Shown here one piece after another: positions 16,787-24,895 of a DNA stretch of 64,000 bases; within the stretch, counting starts at the first letter, position 1, and the number at the start of each line of letters is the position of its first letter. The stretch covers positions 1 through 64,000 of the forward strand of contig JBBAQX010000020.1 in NCBI GenBank assembly GCA_040400085.1, given 5' to 3'. Both the position numbers and the translations under genes were made by a program. The DNA comes from HNR sp040400085. GTDB lineage: Bacteria > Actinomycetota > Actinomycetes > Actinomycetales > Microbacteriaceae. The notes under the pieces were generated by a model, which searched no databases, was not told the origin of the DNA, and saw only the letters and a program-made list of their open reading frames with translations.

Positions 16787-18889
16787 TTAGACCGGCATGT
16801 GTCGCGCGTGGAGGCTCACGGCTCGCACGCGCGTACACGTGCGCCTGCGCAGTGCGGCTCCCCCCAGTGCTGCGAGGCAGCCTATGACCCACAGCATGCC
16901 CTGATTCCCTCCGCCCGTTGCGGCGAGTGTCCCTGCTGCCTGGCCTAGCTCCGTCGTGCCGGGCAGCCCAGTCGCCGCCTTGTCCGCATCGCCCGGCGGC
17001 GGCGTCGGCGGGTCCGGCACCGGGTCGATGAGATCGTCCAGCGGCGCGAGCGTGCTCACTGTGACATAGTCGAACGTCGTTGCGAAGCCCGTTCCTGCCA
17101 TCGAGACCAGGCCGATCTTGGCGTTTACATTTGGTTTCGTCGTCCAGGTACCGGCTTCGTCCCACGTGACGCCATCAATGCTCGAATAGCCTGTGTACAG
17201 GAACTCCGTGTCGCTGTGCTGACGAACGATGCGCAGGTAGGTGTTTTCGGCAACCGGTCCACCAACGGTGTTGCCGTATTCTGGATAGCCTGCGGGGACG
17301 GGGGATTCGCGTTTTGCGAACTCGTTTTGCCGGGTTTCCCAGATGGATGCCGTGACCAACTTAATAAAGTTGCCTCCGTCCGTATACACGACCAGGCCGC
17401 CCTGCACGTAGTTTTGACAGCATCCGTTAGCTGGCACCGAGAGATTCACCTTGGTGTCGAGCACGAACTCACCCTCGGGAGCGGGCTTGGTGAGAACGGC
17501 CGTCGGGTTGCTCGGATCGGGGCTGAGATCTCCGCCCTGCGTCTGCCAGATGAGAGAGCCGCCGCTCAGACTAATGCTGTTGGGATCGAGGGTCCCGGTA
17601 TGCGACCACGAACTATCTAGCATCGTTCCCGAGAATTCGTCGGAAAGCGATGGGATGGGATCTCCCGTCGACGGTTGCTTCGTGAACTTTGGCACGTACG
17701 CCGTGTGCTGTCCCGGCTGCGCCGCGGGCCCGGGAATAGGTGATACGGATGGGCCGGAGCCTCCGCGGACAACGGGCCAGGCATCCTTCCAATCGAGAGG
17801 GTCCATCAGAAGCGGACGCTTTGTGTAACCGGTCGCGCCCGCGATATAGGGGTCTGCCCTGTCGACTCCGTGATACAGGATCCACTGCTGGCCGTCGTAG
17901 TCGGTGATCATGGTGTTGTGGCCGGTGCCGATCCAACGGTTTCCGTTTTGGTGCAGCACGGGGGTGCCTCCGACCCTGCCCTCGAGCAGTGAGACTCCGG
18001 CGCGATCAACGAACGGACCGGTCGGGCTCTGGGAACGCCCAGCGAAAACCGCGTAACCAGTTGCCGGACCTCCGCAACAATTCGTGGCGGAGCCTAGCAA
18101 GTAGTACCAGCCGTCGTGCTCCACGATGGAGGTGGCCTCGTATCGGTTTGCGATAGTTACCTGCACCTCTGTCGTGGGATCGGTCGACAGCCCGTCGGCG
18201 CTAAGTTTGCGCACGAAAACGCCGCCGTGGTAACTGCCGAAGTAGATGTAGCTGGCCTCTCCTACCGTGAGCACCTCGGGGTCAAATGTCCAGCGACGGT
18301 CGCCGGGATTCTCAGGGGAGGTATCCTGTGGTTCAACGACGGCCTTGCCCGAGTCCGTCCAGGGGCCGGTTGGGGAGTTGCTCGTTGCGACCCCGATTGC
18401 CGATCCTCCGCCGGGGCCCGTGCTCTCTGTGGCGGTGTAATACAGGTAGTAGGTTCCGTTCTTGAAGACGACGTCAGGTGCCCACATGTCGCCGTTTCCG
18501 ATCCAGGCTGGCTTTGTCGGTAGGGCCTCGTTGACGAATGTCCAATGCGTGAGGTCAGTCGATTTAAATGTTGGGATGCTGTAGAAACGCAGTGTGTTAT
18601 CTGCATTTAGGATGTTCGAGTTGAGTGCGTCTCTCGTGCAGTAGAGGTACCATGACGGGTCTTCAGGGTCGTGCGAGCGGATTACGTCGGGGTCTGCGCA
18701 TTGCTGCGCGCTGACATCGTCGGGTAGGGTGAGCGCTAGCGGGTTTGAGTAGCTGGGCGCCACGCTTGCTGCGTTAGCGTCGGCCACGGGTGGCTCGAGT
18801 TGCCTCGCGTGACCGGATGCCGCTCCCGCTGTTCCCAGCCCGACACCCGATAGCGCCACGCATAGGGCGATTGCTATTCCTGTCTTCAC
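16787..18889 (-). CDS. Secreted, cell-wall-anchored GH43 glycosidase
   Basis: This 700-residue surface enzyme has a signal peptide (about 1-24, ending AGA). A five-bladed GH43 domain follows (about 45-390), with CADPDVIRS near the N-terminus (catalytic Asp), MWAPDVVF (second Asp) and TFDPEVL (candidate Glu). A second beta-sandwich domain (about 415-620, FSGTMLDSSWSHTG) resembles concanavalin-like/DUF1349 modules. The C-terminus has LAATG at 655-659, a hydrophobic segment and an arginine cluster: a sortase signal of the LAxTG type used by actinobacterial sortase E. GH43 enzymes mostly cut arabinan or xylan side chains. A LacI operator copy lies 47 bases upstream. Seventeen residues follow the arginines, longer than usual. 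Confidence 0.85.
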   Translation of the reverse strand: MKTGIAIALCVALSGVGLGTAGAASGHARQLEPPVADANAASVAPSYSNPLALTLPDDVSAQQCADPDVIRSHDPEDPSWYLYCTRDALNSNILNADNTLRFYSIPTFKSTDLTHWTFVNEALPTKPAWIGNGDMWAPDVVFKNGTYYLYYTATESTGPGGGSAIGVATSNSPTGPWTDSGKAVVEPQDTSPENPGDRRWTFDPEVLTVGEASYIYFGSYHGGVFVRKLSADGLSTDPTTEVQVTIANRYEATSIVEHDGWYYLLGSATNCCGGPATGYAVFAGRSQSPTGPFVDRAGVSLLEGRVGGTPVLHQNGNRWIGTGHNTMITDYDGQQWILYHGVDRADPYIAGATGYTKRPLLMDPLDWKDAWPVVRGGSGPSVSPIPGPAAQPGQHTAYVPKFTKQPSTGDPIPSLSDEFSGTMLDSSWSHTGTLDPNSISLSGGSLIWQTQGGDLSPDPSNPTAVLTKPAPEGEFVLDTKVNLSVPANGCCQNYVQGGLVVYTDGGNFIKLVTASIWETRQNEFAKRESPVPAGYPEYGNTVGGPVAENTYLRIVRQHSDTEFLYTGYSSIDGVTWDEAGTWTTKPNVNAKIGLVSMAGTGFATTFDYVTVSTLAPLDDLIDPVPDPPTPPPGDADKAATGLPGTTELGQAAGTLAATGGGNQGMLWVIGCLAALGGAALRRRTCTRVRAVSLHARHMPV

Positions 18890-18935
18890 GTTTTCTCCTG
18901 TTTCTCTTCGTTGAGATGCTGATGTTTCTTAAATT

Positions 18936-18949
18936 ATACAGCGCTGTAA
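18936..18949. promoter_or_regulatory. LacI-family operator upstream of GH43 gene
   Basis: ATACAGCGCTGTAA matches the 13669 palindrome at 13 of 14 positions. It lies in the divergent spacer between the GH43 gene and hspR, nearer the GH43 start. A TAAACT hexamer at 19011-19016, six bases before the hspR ATG, may be the hspR -10 box, which would make that transcript almost leaderless. No HAIR element is seen in this spacer. Confidence 0.7.
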
Positions 18950-19022
18950 ATTCTGCGTGAAAATTTGCATGCCTTCGCGCCAAGCGAACCCTTTAACGCA
19001 TTGGCGCGGCTAAACTGGACAC

Positions 19023-19439
19023 ATGGATGAATATTCGCCGGTCTTCGCAATTGCGATGGCCGCCGAGCTTGCCGATATGCATCCCCAGACGCTACGGCAG
19101 TACGACCGTTTGGGGCTTGTGACTCCGCAGCGTACGGCGGGCAAGTCGCGTAGATATTCCCTGCGCGATATTGCCCAATTGCGCGAAATTGCTCACCTCG
19201 GATCCCAGGGGATTACGCTGGAAGGCATTCGCCGCATCCTCGAGCTTGAGAACCAGGTCGCAGGCCTGCAATCACGTGTGCGAGACCTCGAATCTGCGCT
19301 CAGCGACGAGCTGCTGAATCGACCGGGCAGCCGGGTTTTTGCGGCTGGTGCCGCCGGAGAGGTTATCTCGCTTAGGCATGGCACTCGTACCCAGCGCCGC
19401 ACAGAAGTCATGGTGTGGCAGCCTAAAAACCCGAGGTGA
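19023..19439 (+). CDS. hspR: Heat-shock repressor HspR (MerR family)
   Basis: This 138-residue cytosolic repressor binds HAIR operators and is known to need DnaK as co-repressor. The match to Streptomyces HspR is strong: PVFAIAMAAELADMHPQTLR, then QYDRLGLVTPQRTAGKSRRY as the winged helix. A dimerisation coiled coil (LELENQVAGLQSRVRDLESAL) follows, and the short C-terminal signature VMVWQPK. Targets in this window are the HAIR sites at 121-193 and 33992-34030. In other actinobacteria hspR is the last gene of the dnaK operon and autoregulated. Here it stands alone 15 kb away without a visible HAIR. The stop overlaps the next gene start. Confidence 0.95.
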   Translation: MDEYSPVFAIAMAAELADMHPQTLRQYDRLGLVTPQRTAGKSRRYSLRDIAQLREIAHLGSQGITLEGIRRILELENQVAGLQSRVRDLESALSDELLNRPGSRVFAAGAAGEVISLRHGTRTQRRTEVMVWQPKNPR

Positions 19440-20608
19440 GCGACGTCAGCGTGACGCCGTTTCCCTTCGATCTTCTGCGTCGATTTCCCGATGTCGAGGC
19501 CGAAAATCTCTATGCGTTTGATGCCTCCGATCGCTACCTTCTCGATGAAACCCGTGTGGTCCGTTCCTCGCTGGGGGATGCCGGGCTCGTCATAATCGGC
19601 GACCGTTACGGAGCGCTGACTCTCGCCTCGATCCACGAGGGCGCCCGCGGAATCCGGGTGCATCAGGACGGGCTGAGCGGCGAACTTGCCCTACGCCAGA
19701 ATGCGGAGCGAGTATTCGCCGGTGACTCCTCCTCTGCTGAGTCTGCCCTCTCGCAACTGCGGCAACTACCTCTCGGCCGGGAGCTGCTCGGAGGTGCGGA
19801 GACCGTGCTCCTGCAGCTGCCTCGAAGCCTGGAGGCGCTCGACGAGATCGCCCAAAACATTGCCCGGTTCGCGCCTGACGCCACCGTTTATGCGGGCGGG
19901 CGGATCAAGCATCTCACCCTGGCAATGAACGAGGTCCTGGGGAGATACTTCGAATCGGTTGTCCCTTCGTTGGCGAGGCAGAAATCTCGCCTTCTCATTG
20001 CACAAGGTTCCCGCGGGGTTCCGCAAGTCTCGACCTACCCGAGGGTGGTCCATAATCCTGAACTCGGTATCGATATCTGCGCGCATGGCGCGGCGTTTGG
20101 CGGGACGAAGCTCGACCCGGGGACGAGGCTTCTGCTGAGCGTTATCGATGGCGCGGGTCGGGCATCCGGCCAGCGAATTATCGATTTGGGATGCGGCACC
20201 GGCGTCATCGCGACGGTTATGGCCATGAGGCGACCCGAGGCATCCGTTATCGCGACCGATCAATCCGCGGCTGCCGTGCTGTCTGCGCGCGAAACGGCTC
20301 AGCGGGCCGGGGTCGAGGGCAGGGTGAACGTCCTGCGCGACGATGGGTTGAGTTCACAACCGGACGCCAGCGCCGACCTGATCGTGCTCAACCCTCCGTT
20401 TCACGTGGGGGCAACCGTGCACGCCGGCATCGCCTACAAGCTTTTTGACCATGCAGCACGCGTATTGCGGCCAGGTGGCGAGTTATGGGTCGTGTACAAC
20501 AGTCATCTGGGCTATCGGCACGGGCTCGAGCGGCTGATCGGGCCAACGAGGCAGGTTGCGCGCGATCGGCAGTTTACCGTCACCGCTTCGGTGCGCGGGG
20601 TAAGCTAA
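19436..20608 (+). CDS. RsmC/RlmG-like rRNA guanine-N2 methyltransferase
   Basis: This 390-residue class I S-adenosylmethionine-dependent methyltransferase has two parts. A divergent N-terminal half (about 1-200) resembles the inactive duplicated domain of RsmC/RlmG. The C-terminal catalytic half has motif I DLGCGTG near residue 250, an acidic end of strand 2 (VIATDQS) and motif IV NPPFH near 320. The NPPF motif indicates methylation of an exocyclic amino group, as in guanine N2 of 16S or 23S rRNA. Which rRNA site is modified is not certain. GTG at 19436 overlaps the hspR stop, so the two are co-transcribed. Confidence 0.8.
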   Translation: MSDVSVTPFPFDLLRRFPDVEAENLYAFDASDRYLLDETRVVRSSLGDAGLVIIGDRYGALTLASIHEGARGIRVHQDGLSGELALRQNAERVFAGDSSSAESALSQLRQLPLGRELLGGAETVLLQLPRSLEALDEIAQNIARFAPDATVYAGGRIKHLTLAMNEVLGRYFESVVPSLARQKSRLLIAQGSRGVPQVSTYPRVVHNPELGIDICAHGAAFGGTKLDPGTRLLLSVIDGAGRASGQRIIDLGCGTGVIATVMAMRRPEASVIATDQSAAAVLSARETAQRAGVEGRVNVLRDDGLSSQPDASADLIVLNPPFHVGATVHAGIAYKLFDHAARVLRPGGELWVVYNSHLGYRHGLERLIGPTRQVARDRQFTVTASVRGVS

Positions 20609-20637
20609 GCATCAACAGGGGATGCCGTGCACGAGAA

Positions 20638-20669
20638 GCGGGAAAATTGCGACAGGCGCTTCTTCCCGC
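20638..20669. terminator. Possible terminator after the methyltransferase gene
   Basis: Seven-base arms GCGGGAA (20638-20644) and TTCCCGC (20663-20669) are followed by GGTTTCCC. A competing pairing of GAAGCG with CGCTTC overlaps. The evidence is weak. Confidence 0.3.
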
Positions 20670-20768
20670 GGTTTCCCAGAACAACCCCTGTAGACTCGTG
20701 CGTGGCTTAGGTATAACCTGTGCCGAAAGCGAATTCACTTCAATCTTGGACTCAAAAAGTACAGTAAC

Positions 20769-21971
20769 GTGACGAATCAGACCACATCGAATCATCAAGT
20801 GAACCCATCTTCCGACGGCAAGCGCCTACGAATTGTCATGGGATGCGATACATTTTACCCTGATATCAATGGTGCCGCTCGTTTCGCGGAGCGTCTCGCC
20901 GCCGGGTTGGTCCAGCGCGGTCACGACGTACATATCGTTGCACCCTCCAAAAAGCACCGTCTGACCGGGGCTTTCGTGGAGAATATTGAGGGTCAAGATA
21001 TGACGGTTCACCGCTGGGCAAGCTGGCGATGGTACCCGCACGATTGGCTGCGTTTTGTCGTGCCCTGGATGACGAGACCCCGCGCCCGGAAGCTGTTTGA
21101 CCAGGTGAAACCCGACGTTGTGCACTTTCAGTCGCATATCGTTATCGGCAGGGGGCTGGCCATTGAAGCTGCGAAACGTAATATTCGGATTGTCGCGACA
21201 AATCACGTGATGGCCGAGAATATCCTAGATTTTGCCACGATTCCCGAATCCTGGAAAGACTGGTTTGTGCGCGCCTCATGGAAGTCAGCGACCAAAATTT
21301 TCCGTACGGCCTCGGCTGTGACCACCCCGACGCGTAAGGCGGCGGATTTCCTCGAGTATCACACGGGTCTGTCCGGGGTAATCCCCGTGAGCTGCGGAAT
21401 CGACGCGACTAACTACACAGCCGATCTGGCCCCGCGCACGAGTAACAGGGTTCTTTTCGTTGGCAGGCTTACGACTGAGAAGCAGATCGACGTTCTGCTT
21501 CAGGCGATGACGAAGCTGCCTGCCGAGCTCAGCGCGACACTGGATATTGTTGGTGGTGGGGATCAGGAACATAACCTGAAATCCCTCGCAGCCAAGCTCG
21601 GGCTGAGCGACAGGGTAACGTTCCACGGTCGCATCGGCGAGGACGAACTCCTCCGGATCTACACCGCGGCATCCGTCTGGGCAATGCCGTCCATCGCTGA
21701 GCTGCAGAGCATCGCGACTATGGAGGCTATGGCTTCCGGCCTGCCGGTCGTCTGTGCCGATGCGATGGCGCTTCCGCACTTGGTGCATGACGGCGAAAAC
21801 GGTTACCTATTCGAGCCGAGCGATGCGGACGACTTGGCCGAGAAATTGCTGTTGGTGCTTGGCGCAACTCCGGAGCGCTACCTTGCGATGCAGCAGGCGT
21901 CGCTTGACGGGGTGAAGGTTCACGATATCAACCGCACCATCTCGACTTTCGAAGCGCTCTATCGGGGCTAG
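20769..21971 (+). CDS. GT4 family glycosyltransferase (mannosyltransferase-like)
   Basis: This 400-residue cytoplasmic or membrane-associated glycosyltransferase has a GT-B fold. The N-terminal Rossmann half begins RIVMGCDTFYPDINGAAR, typical of acceptor-binding domains of lipid or polysaccharide mannosyltransferases (PimB/MgtA-like). The C-terminal half has VLFVGRLTTEKQIDVLL and the nucleotide-sugar motif ELQSIATMEAMASGLPVV (EX7E type) near 315-330. The start is GTG 20769 after a 160-base spacer. Its stop is followed by a TTGGGCC repeat array. Donor and acceptor are not identifiable from sequence. A phospholipid- or glycolipid-modifying role is a guess from similarity. Confidence 0.8.
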   Translation: MTNQTTSNHQVNPSSDGKRLRIVMGCDTFYPDINGAARFAERLAAGLVQRGHDVHIVAPSKKHRLTGAFVENIEGQDMTVHRWASWRWYPHDWLRFVVPWMTRPRARKLFDQVKPDVVHFQSHIVIGRGLAIEAAKRNIRIVATNHVMAENILDFATIPESWKDWFVRASWKSATKIFRTASAVTTPTRKAADFLEYHTGLSGVIPVSCGIDATNYTADLAPRTSNRVLFVGRLTTEKQIDVLLQAMTKLPAELSATLDIVGGGDQEHNLKSLAAKLGLSDRVTFHGRIGEDELLRIYTAASVWAMPSIAELQSIATMEAMASGLPVVCADAMALPHLVHDGENGYLFEPSDADDLAEKLLLVLGATPERYLAMQQASLDGVKVHDINRTISTFEALYRG

Positions 21972-22002
21972 GTAGGGCGCGGTAAGGCGAGCCGCGGCCG
22001 CC

Positions 22003-22104
22003 GGGCCCAAGCTCCGCGCCCCGACCTAAGTTACCTGGGCGGGCCCAAGTTCCGCGCCTGGGCCCAAGCTGCGGCTTAGGCCCAGAACGTGCACCTTGGG
22101 CCGA
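22003..22104. repeat. TTGGGCC intergenic repeat array (copy 1)
   Basis: Units with GGGCCCAAG face one way at the left and units with TTGGGCCGA the other way at the right, at about 20-bp spacing, forming an overall palindrome. It lies between two plus-strand genes. Confidence 0.8.
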
Positions 22105-22171
22105 CAGTGCTGATCCCGCCGACACTCTCCCGTCGATCCCGGGCTTTCCCGCCCTGGGATACCCTTGGTGC

Positions 22172-22696
22172 ATGACTCAGTTTGTGGCGCTCCTGCGCGG
22201 GGTAAACGTCGGCGGCATTAACATCAAGATGGCGGATGTCCGCCAGGTCTTCGAGAACCTCGGGCTTTCCAGCGTCCGCACTGTTCTCGCGAGCGGCAAC
22301 GTGTTGTTCGAATCGGATCAGGCCGCGCCGGAGCTGAAGCCCGTGATCGAGCGGGCGCTCGGGGCGCAATTCGGGTATGAGGCGTGGGTTCACGTGCTGG
22401 AGGTGACGAGCATCCGGTCGCTCATCGAGGCCTACCCCTTCGACGCAGAGAAAGAAGGCTGGCATCCGTACGTGATCTTCGCGCCGGATGCCGACGTGTC
22501 GGCGGAGCTCTTGGCCGCGAGCGATTCGCTGGAGGATGCCTCGGAATCTATCGCGGGCGGCGACGGCGTGATCTACTGGACAGTCGAGCGGGGCAACAGC
22601 CTCGGCAGCGTTTTCGCGAAACGGGTCGGACGCGCGCGCTACAAGTCGACGACGACCACCCGTAACCTGCGGACGTTGCGTAAACTCGTGGATTAA
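22172..22696 (+). CDS. DUF1697 family protein
   Basis: This is a 174-residue cytosolic protein. The family signature is at the N-terminus: MTQFVALLRGVNVGG, then MADVRQVFENLG and VRTVLASGNVLFES. DUF1697 proteins are widespread in actinobacteria and have no established function. The C-terminus, KRVGRARYKSTTTTRNLRTLRKL, is also conserved in the family. The ATG at 22172 lacks a strong ribosome site. It stands alone, convergent with the ABC permease gene. Confidence 0.9.
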   Translation: MTQFVALLRGVNVGGINIKMADVRQVFENLGLSSVRTVLASGNVLFESDQAAPELKPVIERALGAQFGYEAWVHVLEVTSIRSLIEAYPFDAEKEGWHPYVIFAPDADVSAELLAASDSLEDASESIAGGDGVIYWTVERGNSLGSVFAKRVGRARYKSTTTTRNLRTLRKLVD

Positions 22697-22712
22697 CGTC
22701 TAGCCCCCGACC

Positions 22713-23447
22713 CTACGGAGTCCGTCGTCGCAGGGTCAAAGCCCCGAGCACGATCGCTGCCACGATGAACGCCGCGATGATCCCCAGCCGCACCAGCACG
22801 TATCCCGTGTCCTGATCCCCGGTCGACACCGCGGTGATCGCATCAACCGCGTGTGAGAGCGGCAACCAGTTAGAGATCGCGTGCAGCACATCCGGCATCT
22901 GGTCGCGCGCCACGAGAATGCCGCCGAGCAGTATTTGCGGGAACACGAAGACCGGCATGAACTGGACCACCTGGAATTCCGTTCGCGCGAAGGCGCTCGA
23001 GAAGAGGCCGAGGGTGCTGCCGAGGATAGCGTCGGCAATCGCGACGGCGAGCAGAAGCCACACCGATCCCGACACGTTTAACCCGCAGACCCACACGGCA
23101 AAACCTACCGCGATGGAACTCTGCAGCACTGCGAGCGCGCCAAACGCGATCGCATATCCCAGGATGTAGTCACCCTTGCCGAGCGGCATCGTTAGGAGGC
23201 GTTCGAGGGTTCCTGATCGTCGTTCGCGGAGGGTCGAGATGCTCGTCACGAGGAACATGATGATAAACGGAAAGAGCGCAATCATCGCGGGCCCCACCTG
23301 TTCGAACACGGGAGTATCGTCAAAGACCCACGCCAGTAGGCCGATCAGGAGGCTCGGCACGACCAGGAGAAGCGCGATCGTGCGGGGGTCGTGCCTGATC
23401 TGGGCCAGTACCCGGCCGGAGGTGGCCATCGTGCGGGAGAAGTTCAT
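22713..23447 (-). CDS. ABC-2 type exporter permease (DrrB-like)
   Basis: This 244-residue inner-membrane permease has six predicted helices. The conserved ABC-2 loop is present: LRERRSGTLERLLTMPLGKGDYILGY. The start at 23447 overlaps the ATPase gene by four bases (ATGA), making a classic two-gene exporter like the daunorubicin exporter DrrAB. The substrate is unknown. No biosynthetic genes are adjacent, so general drug or lipid export is the most that can be said. Confidence 0.88.
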   Translation of the reverse strand: MNFSRTMATSGRVLAQIRHDPRTIALLLVVPSLLIGLLAWVFDDTPVFEQVGPAMIALFPFIIMFLVTSISTLRERRSGTLERLLTMPLGKGDYILGYAIAFGALAVLQSSIAVGFAVWVCGLNVSGSVWLLLAVAIADAILGSTLGLFSSAFARTEFQVVQFMPVFVFPQILLGGILVARDQMPDVLHAISNWLPLSHAVDAITAVSTGDQDTGYVLVRLGIIAAFIVAAIVLGALTLRRRTP

Positions 23448-24223
23448 GAGCGTTCCTCTCCCTGTAGGTGGCGAGGTTTCTGGTGATGCGCGTGTTTGTC
23501 TTCGGAAGGTCGGCGCCCCACGAGCGCGACGAAAGCGTCCTCAACGCTGGCCGTTCCCGTGCGTGCGAGTAGCTCGTCTGGCGTTCCGCTGGCTAGGATC
23601 TCGCCGTCTCGCAGAAGCACGAGGTCGTCGCAGCGGACGGCCTCGTCCATGACGTGACTCGACACGATGATGGTCATGCCGGCATCCCTCAGCGAGTGAA
23701 AAATCGCCCAGAGATCGTTTCTTAGCAGGGGGTCGAGGCCGACGGTGGGTTCGTCGAGCACCAGCAGCTCGGGCGTGCCCATGAGCGCGACGGCGAGTGA
23801 GGCACGACTGAGTTGGCCGCCGGAGAGCGAGCCGGCCAGGGCATCCGCTCTCGAGACCAGATCGGTCTCAGCGAGCACTCGATCAACATCGGATGCCGGT
23901 GCCCCCAATATCTTGCGGAAATAGTTCAGATTCTGCCGGATCGTGAGGTCGTCGTAGACGCTTGGGGCCTGTGTGACGTATCCGATGGCCGAGCGGAGCT
24001 TGTGGCTTCCCACGGGCAGATCGAGGACGCGGATGCTTCCCGAAGCGATGACCTGCACGCCCACTATCGCCCGCATCAGCGTTGTCTTTCCGCAGCCGCT
24101 CGGGCCGAGCAACCCGGTGATCTGGCCGCGCGGGACCGTCAGCGATACCGAGTCGAGCGCCGTTGTCTTGCCCCTGACCACGGTGAGGCCCTCGATGTCG
24201 AGTGCGGGAGTTTTCTCTGCCAT
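23444..24223 (-). CDS. ABC exporter ATPase (DrrA-like)
   Basis: This 259-residue ATPase is paired with the downstream permease. The Walker A GPSGCGKTT is near residue 38, the signature LSGGQLSRASLA near 134, Walker B LLVLDEPTVGLDP and the switch histidine in IIVSSHVMDEA. The order DEPTVGLDP is characteristic of DrrA-type exporters. The C-terminus is histidine-rich (EDKHAHHQKPRH), which is unusual but of unknown meaning. The ATG at 24223 is divergent from the 24500 gene across a repeat-filled spacer. Confidence 0.9.
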   Translation of the reverse strand: MAEKTPALDIEGLTVVRGKTTALDSVSLTVPRGQITGLLGPSGCGKTTLMRAIVGVQVIASGSIRVLDLPVGSHKLRSAIGYVTQAPSVYDDLTIRQNLNYFRKILGAPASDVDRVLAETDLVSRADALAGSLSGGQLSRASLAVALMGTPELLVLDEPTVGLDPLLRNDLWAIFHSLRDAGMTIIVSSHVMDEAVRCDDLVLLRDGEILASGTPDELLARTGTASVEDAFVALVGRRPSEDKHAHHQKPRHLQGEERS

Positions 24224-24332
24224 ACGATGAATGATTCACCCTCGCGGAGTGCCGTGTCAAGCGTTTCGAGTGGGTGGTTGCTCCCCGCTAGGCTCGCGGG
24301 CCCACGCCAACCGTTCCCGGCCTACGTTACAG

Positions 24333-24446
24333 ATTGGGCCGAGAGCGTGTGCCTTGGGCCGAACCGTGCAACTTGGGCCCGGGGAACGTATTATGTTGAG
24401 CCGAGAGCGTTGCAATATGGGCCGAAACGTGCAACCTGGGCCGAGA
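24333..24446 (+). repeat. TTGGGCC intergenic repeat array (copy 2)
   Basis: Six degenerate units of the form TTGGGCCGA with a variable filler, spaced 18-22 bp and nearly all in the same orientation. It occupies a divergent promoter spacer (24224-24499), where no other element is recognisable. Confidence 0.8.
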
Positions 24447-24499
24447 ACTGGTTGCGGAAGAAACCGACATCGCCCGTACTTCTGAGTTAGTGTGTACTG

Positions 24500-24895
24500 G
24501 TGAACGCTTACAACCCCCCGATGCGGCCCTTGATAGTACACGCACGAGCGATGCCCCTGCTCCTGAGGTCCTGGGTATCCCCCGTTGTCAAACTTGACGG
24601 ATATGAGTTCGCCCTTGGCTGGGGCACGCGGCAGTACCTAATCCCTGCCGATCGGCCGGTGCACGTGCAATGCGAGATGCCTTTTATGTATAGATACGGC
24701 TCTGCGGCGGTTGTCGTATCCCCTGGAACTTTCCCGGTTGAGCTCGAGTACAGCGCGCCCGCCTCGGCGCTGATGCAGGGTCAGATCGGTGCGCCCGGGA
24801 CAACTCGCACCACCGGCGTTGTATTTACCACTGTGGTGATTTGTCTGCTCTTCCTGGTTCTTATACCGGTGGTCGCGAATCTTATTCTGAGGTAG
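24500..24895 (+). CDS. Hypothetical membrane-anchored protein
   Basis: This 131-residue protein (GTG start at 24500) is not recognised. Residues 20-95 look like a small beta-rich domain (VSPVVKLDGYEFALGWGTRQ). A Gly/Thr linker follows, then one strongly hydrophobic helix at 106-130 (VVFTTVVICLLFLVLIPVV) at the C-terminus, so the domain would be tail-anchored and probably cytosolic. Its end overlaps the convergent MshA-like gene by 14 bases. Coding character is reasonable, but no ribosome site is clear. Confidence 0.55.
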   Translation: MNAYNPPMRPLIVHARAMPLLLRSWVSPVVKLDGYEFALGWGTRQYLIPADRPVHVQCEMPFMYRYGSAAVVVSPGTFPVELEYSAPASALMQGQIGAPGTTRTTGVVFTTVVICLLFLVLIPVVANLILR

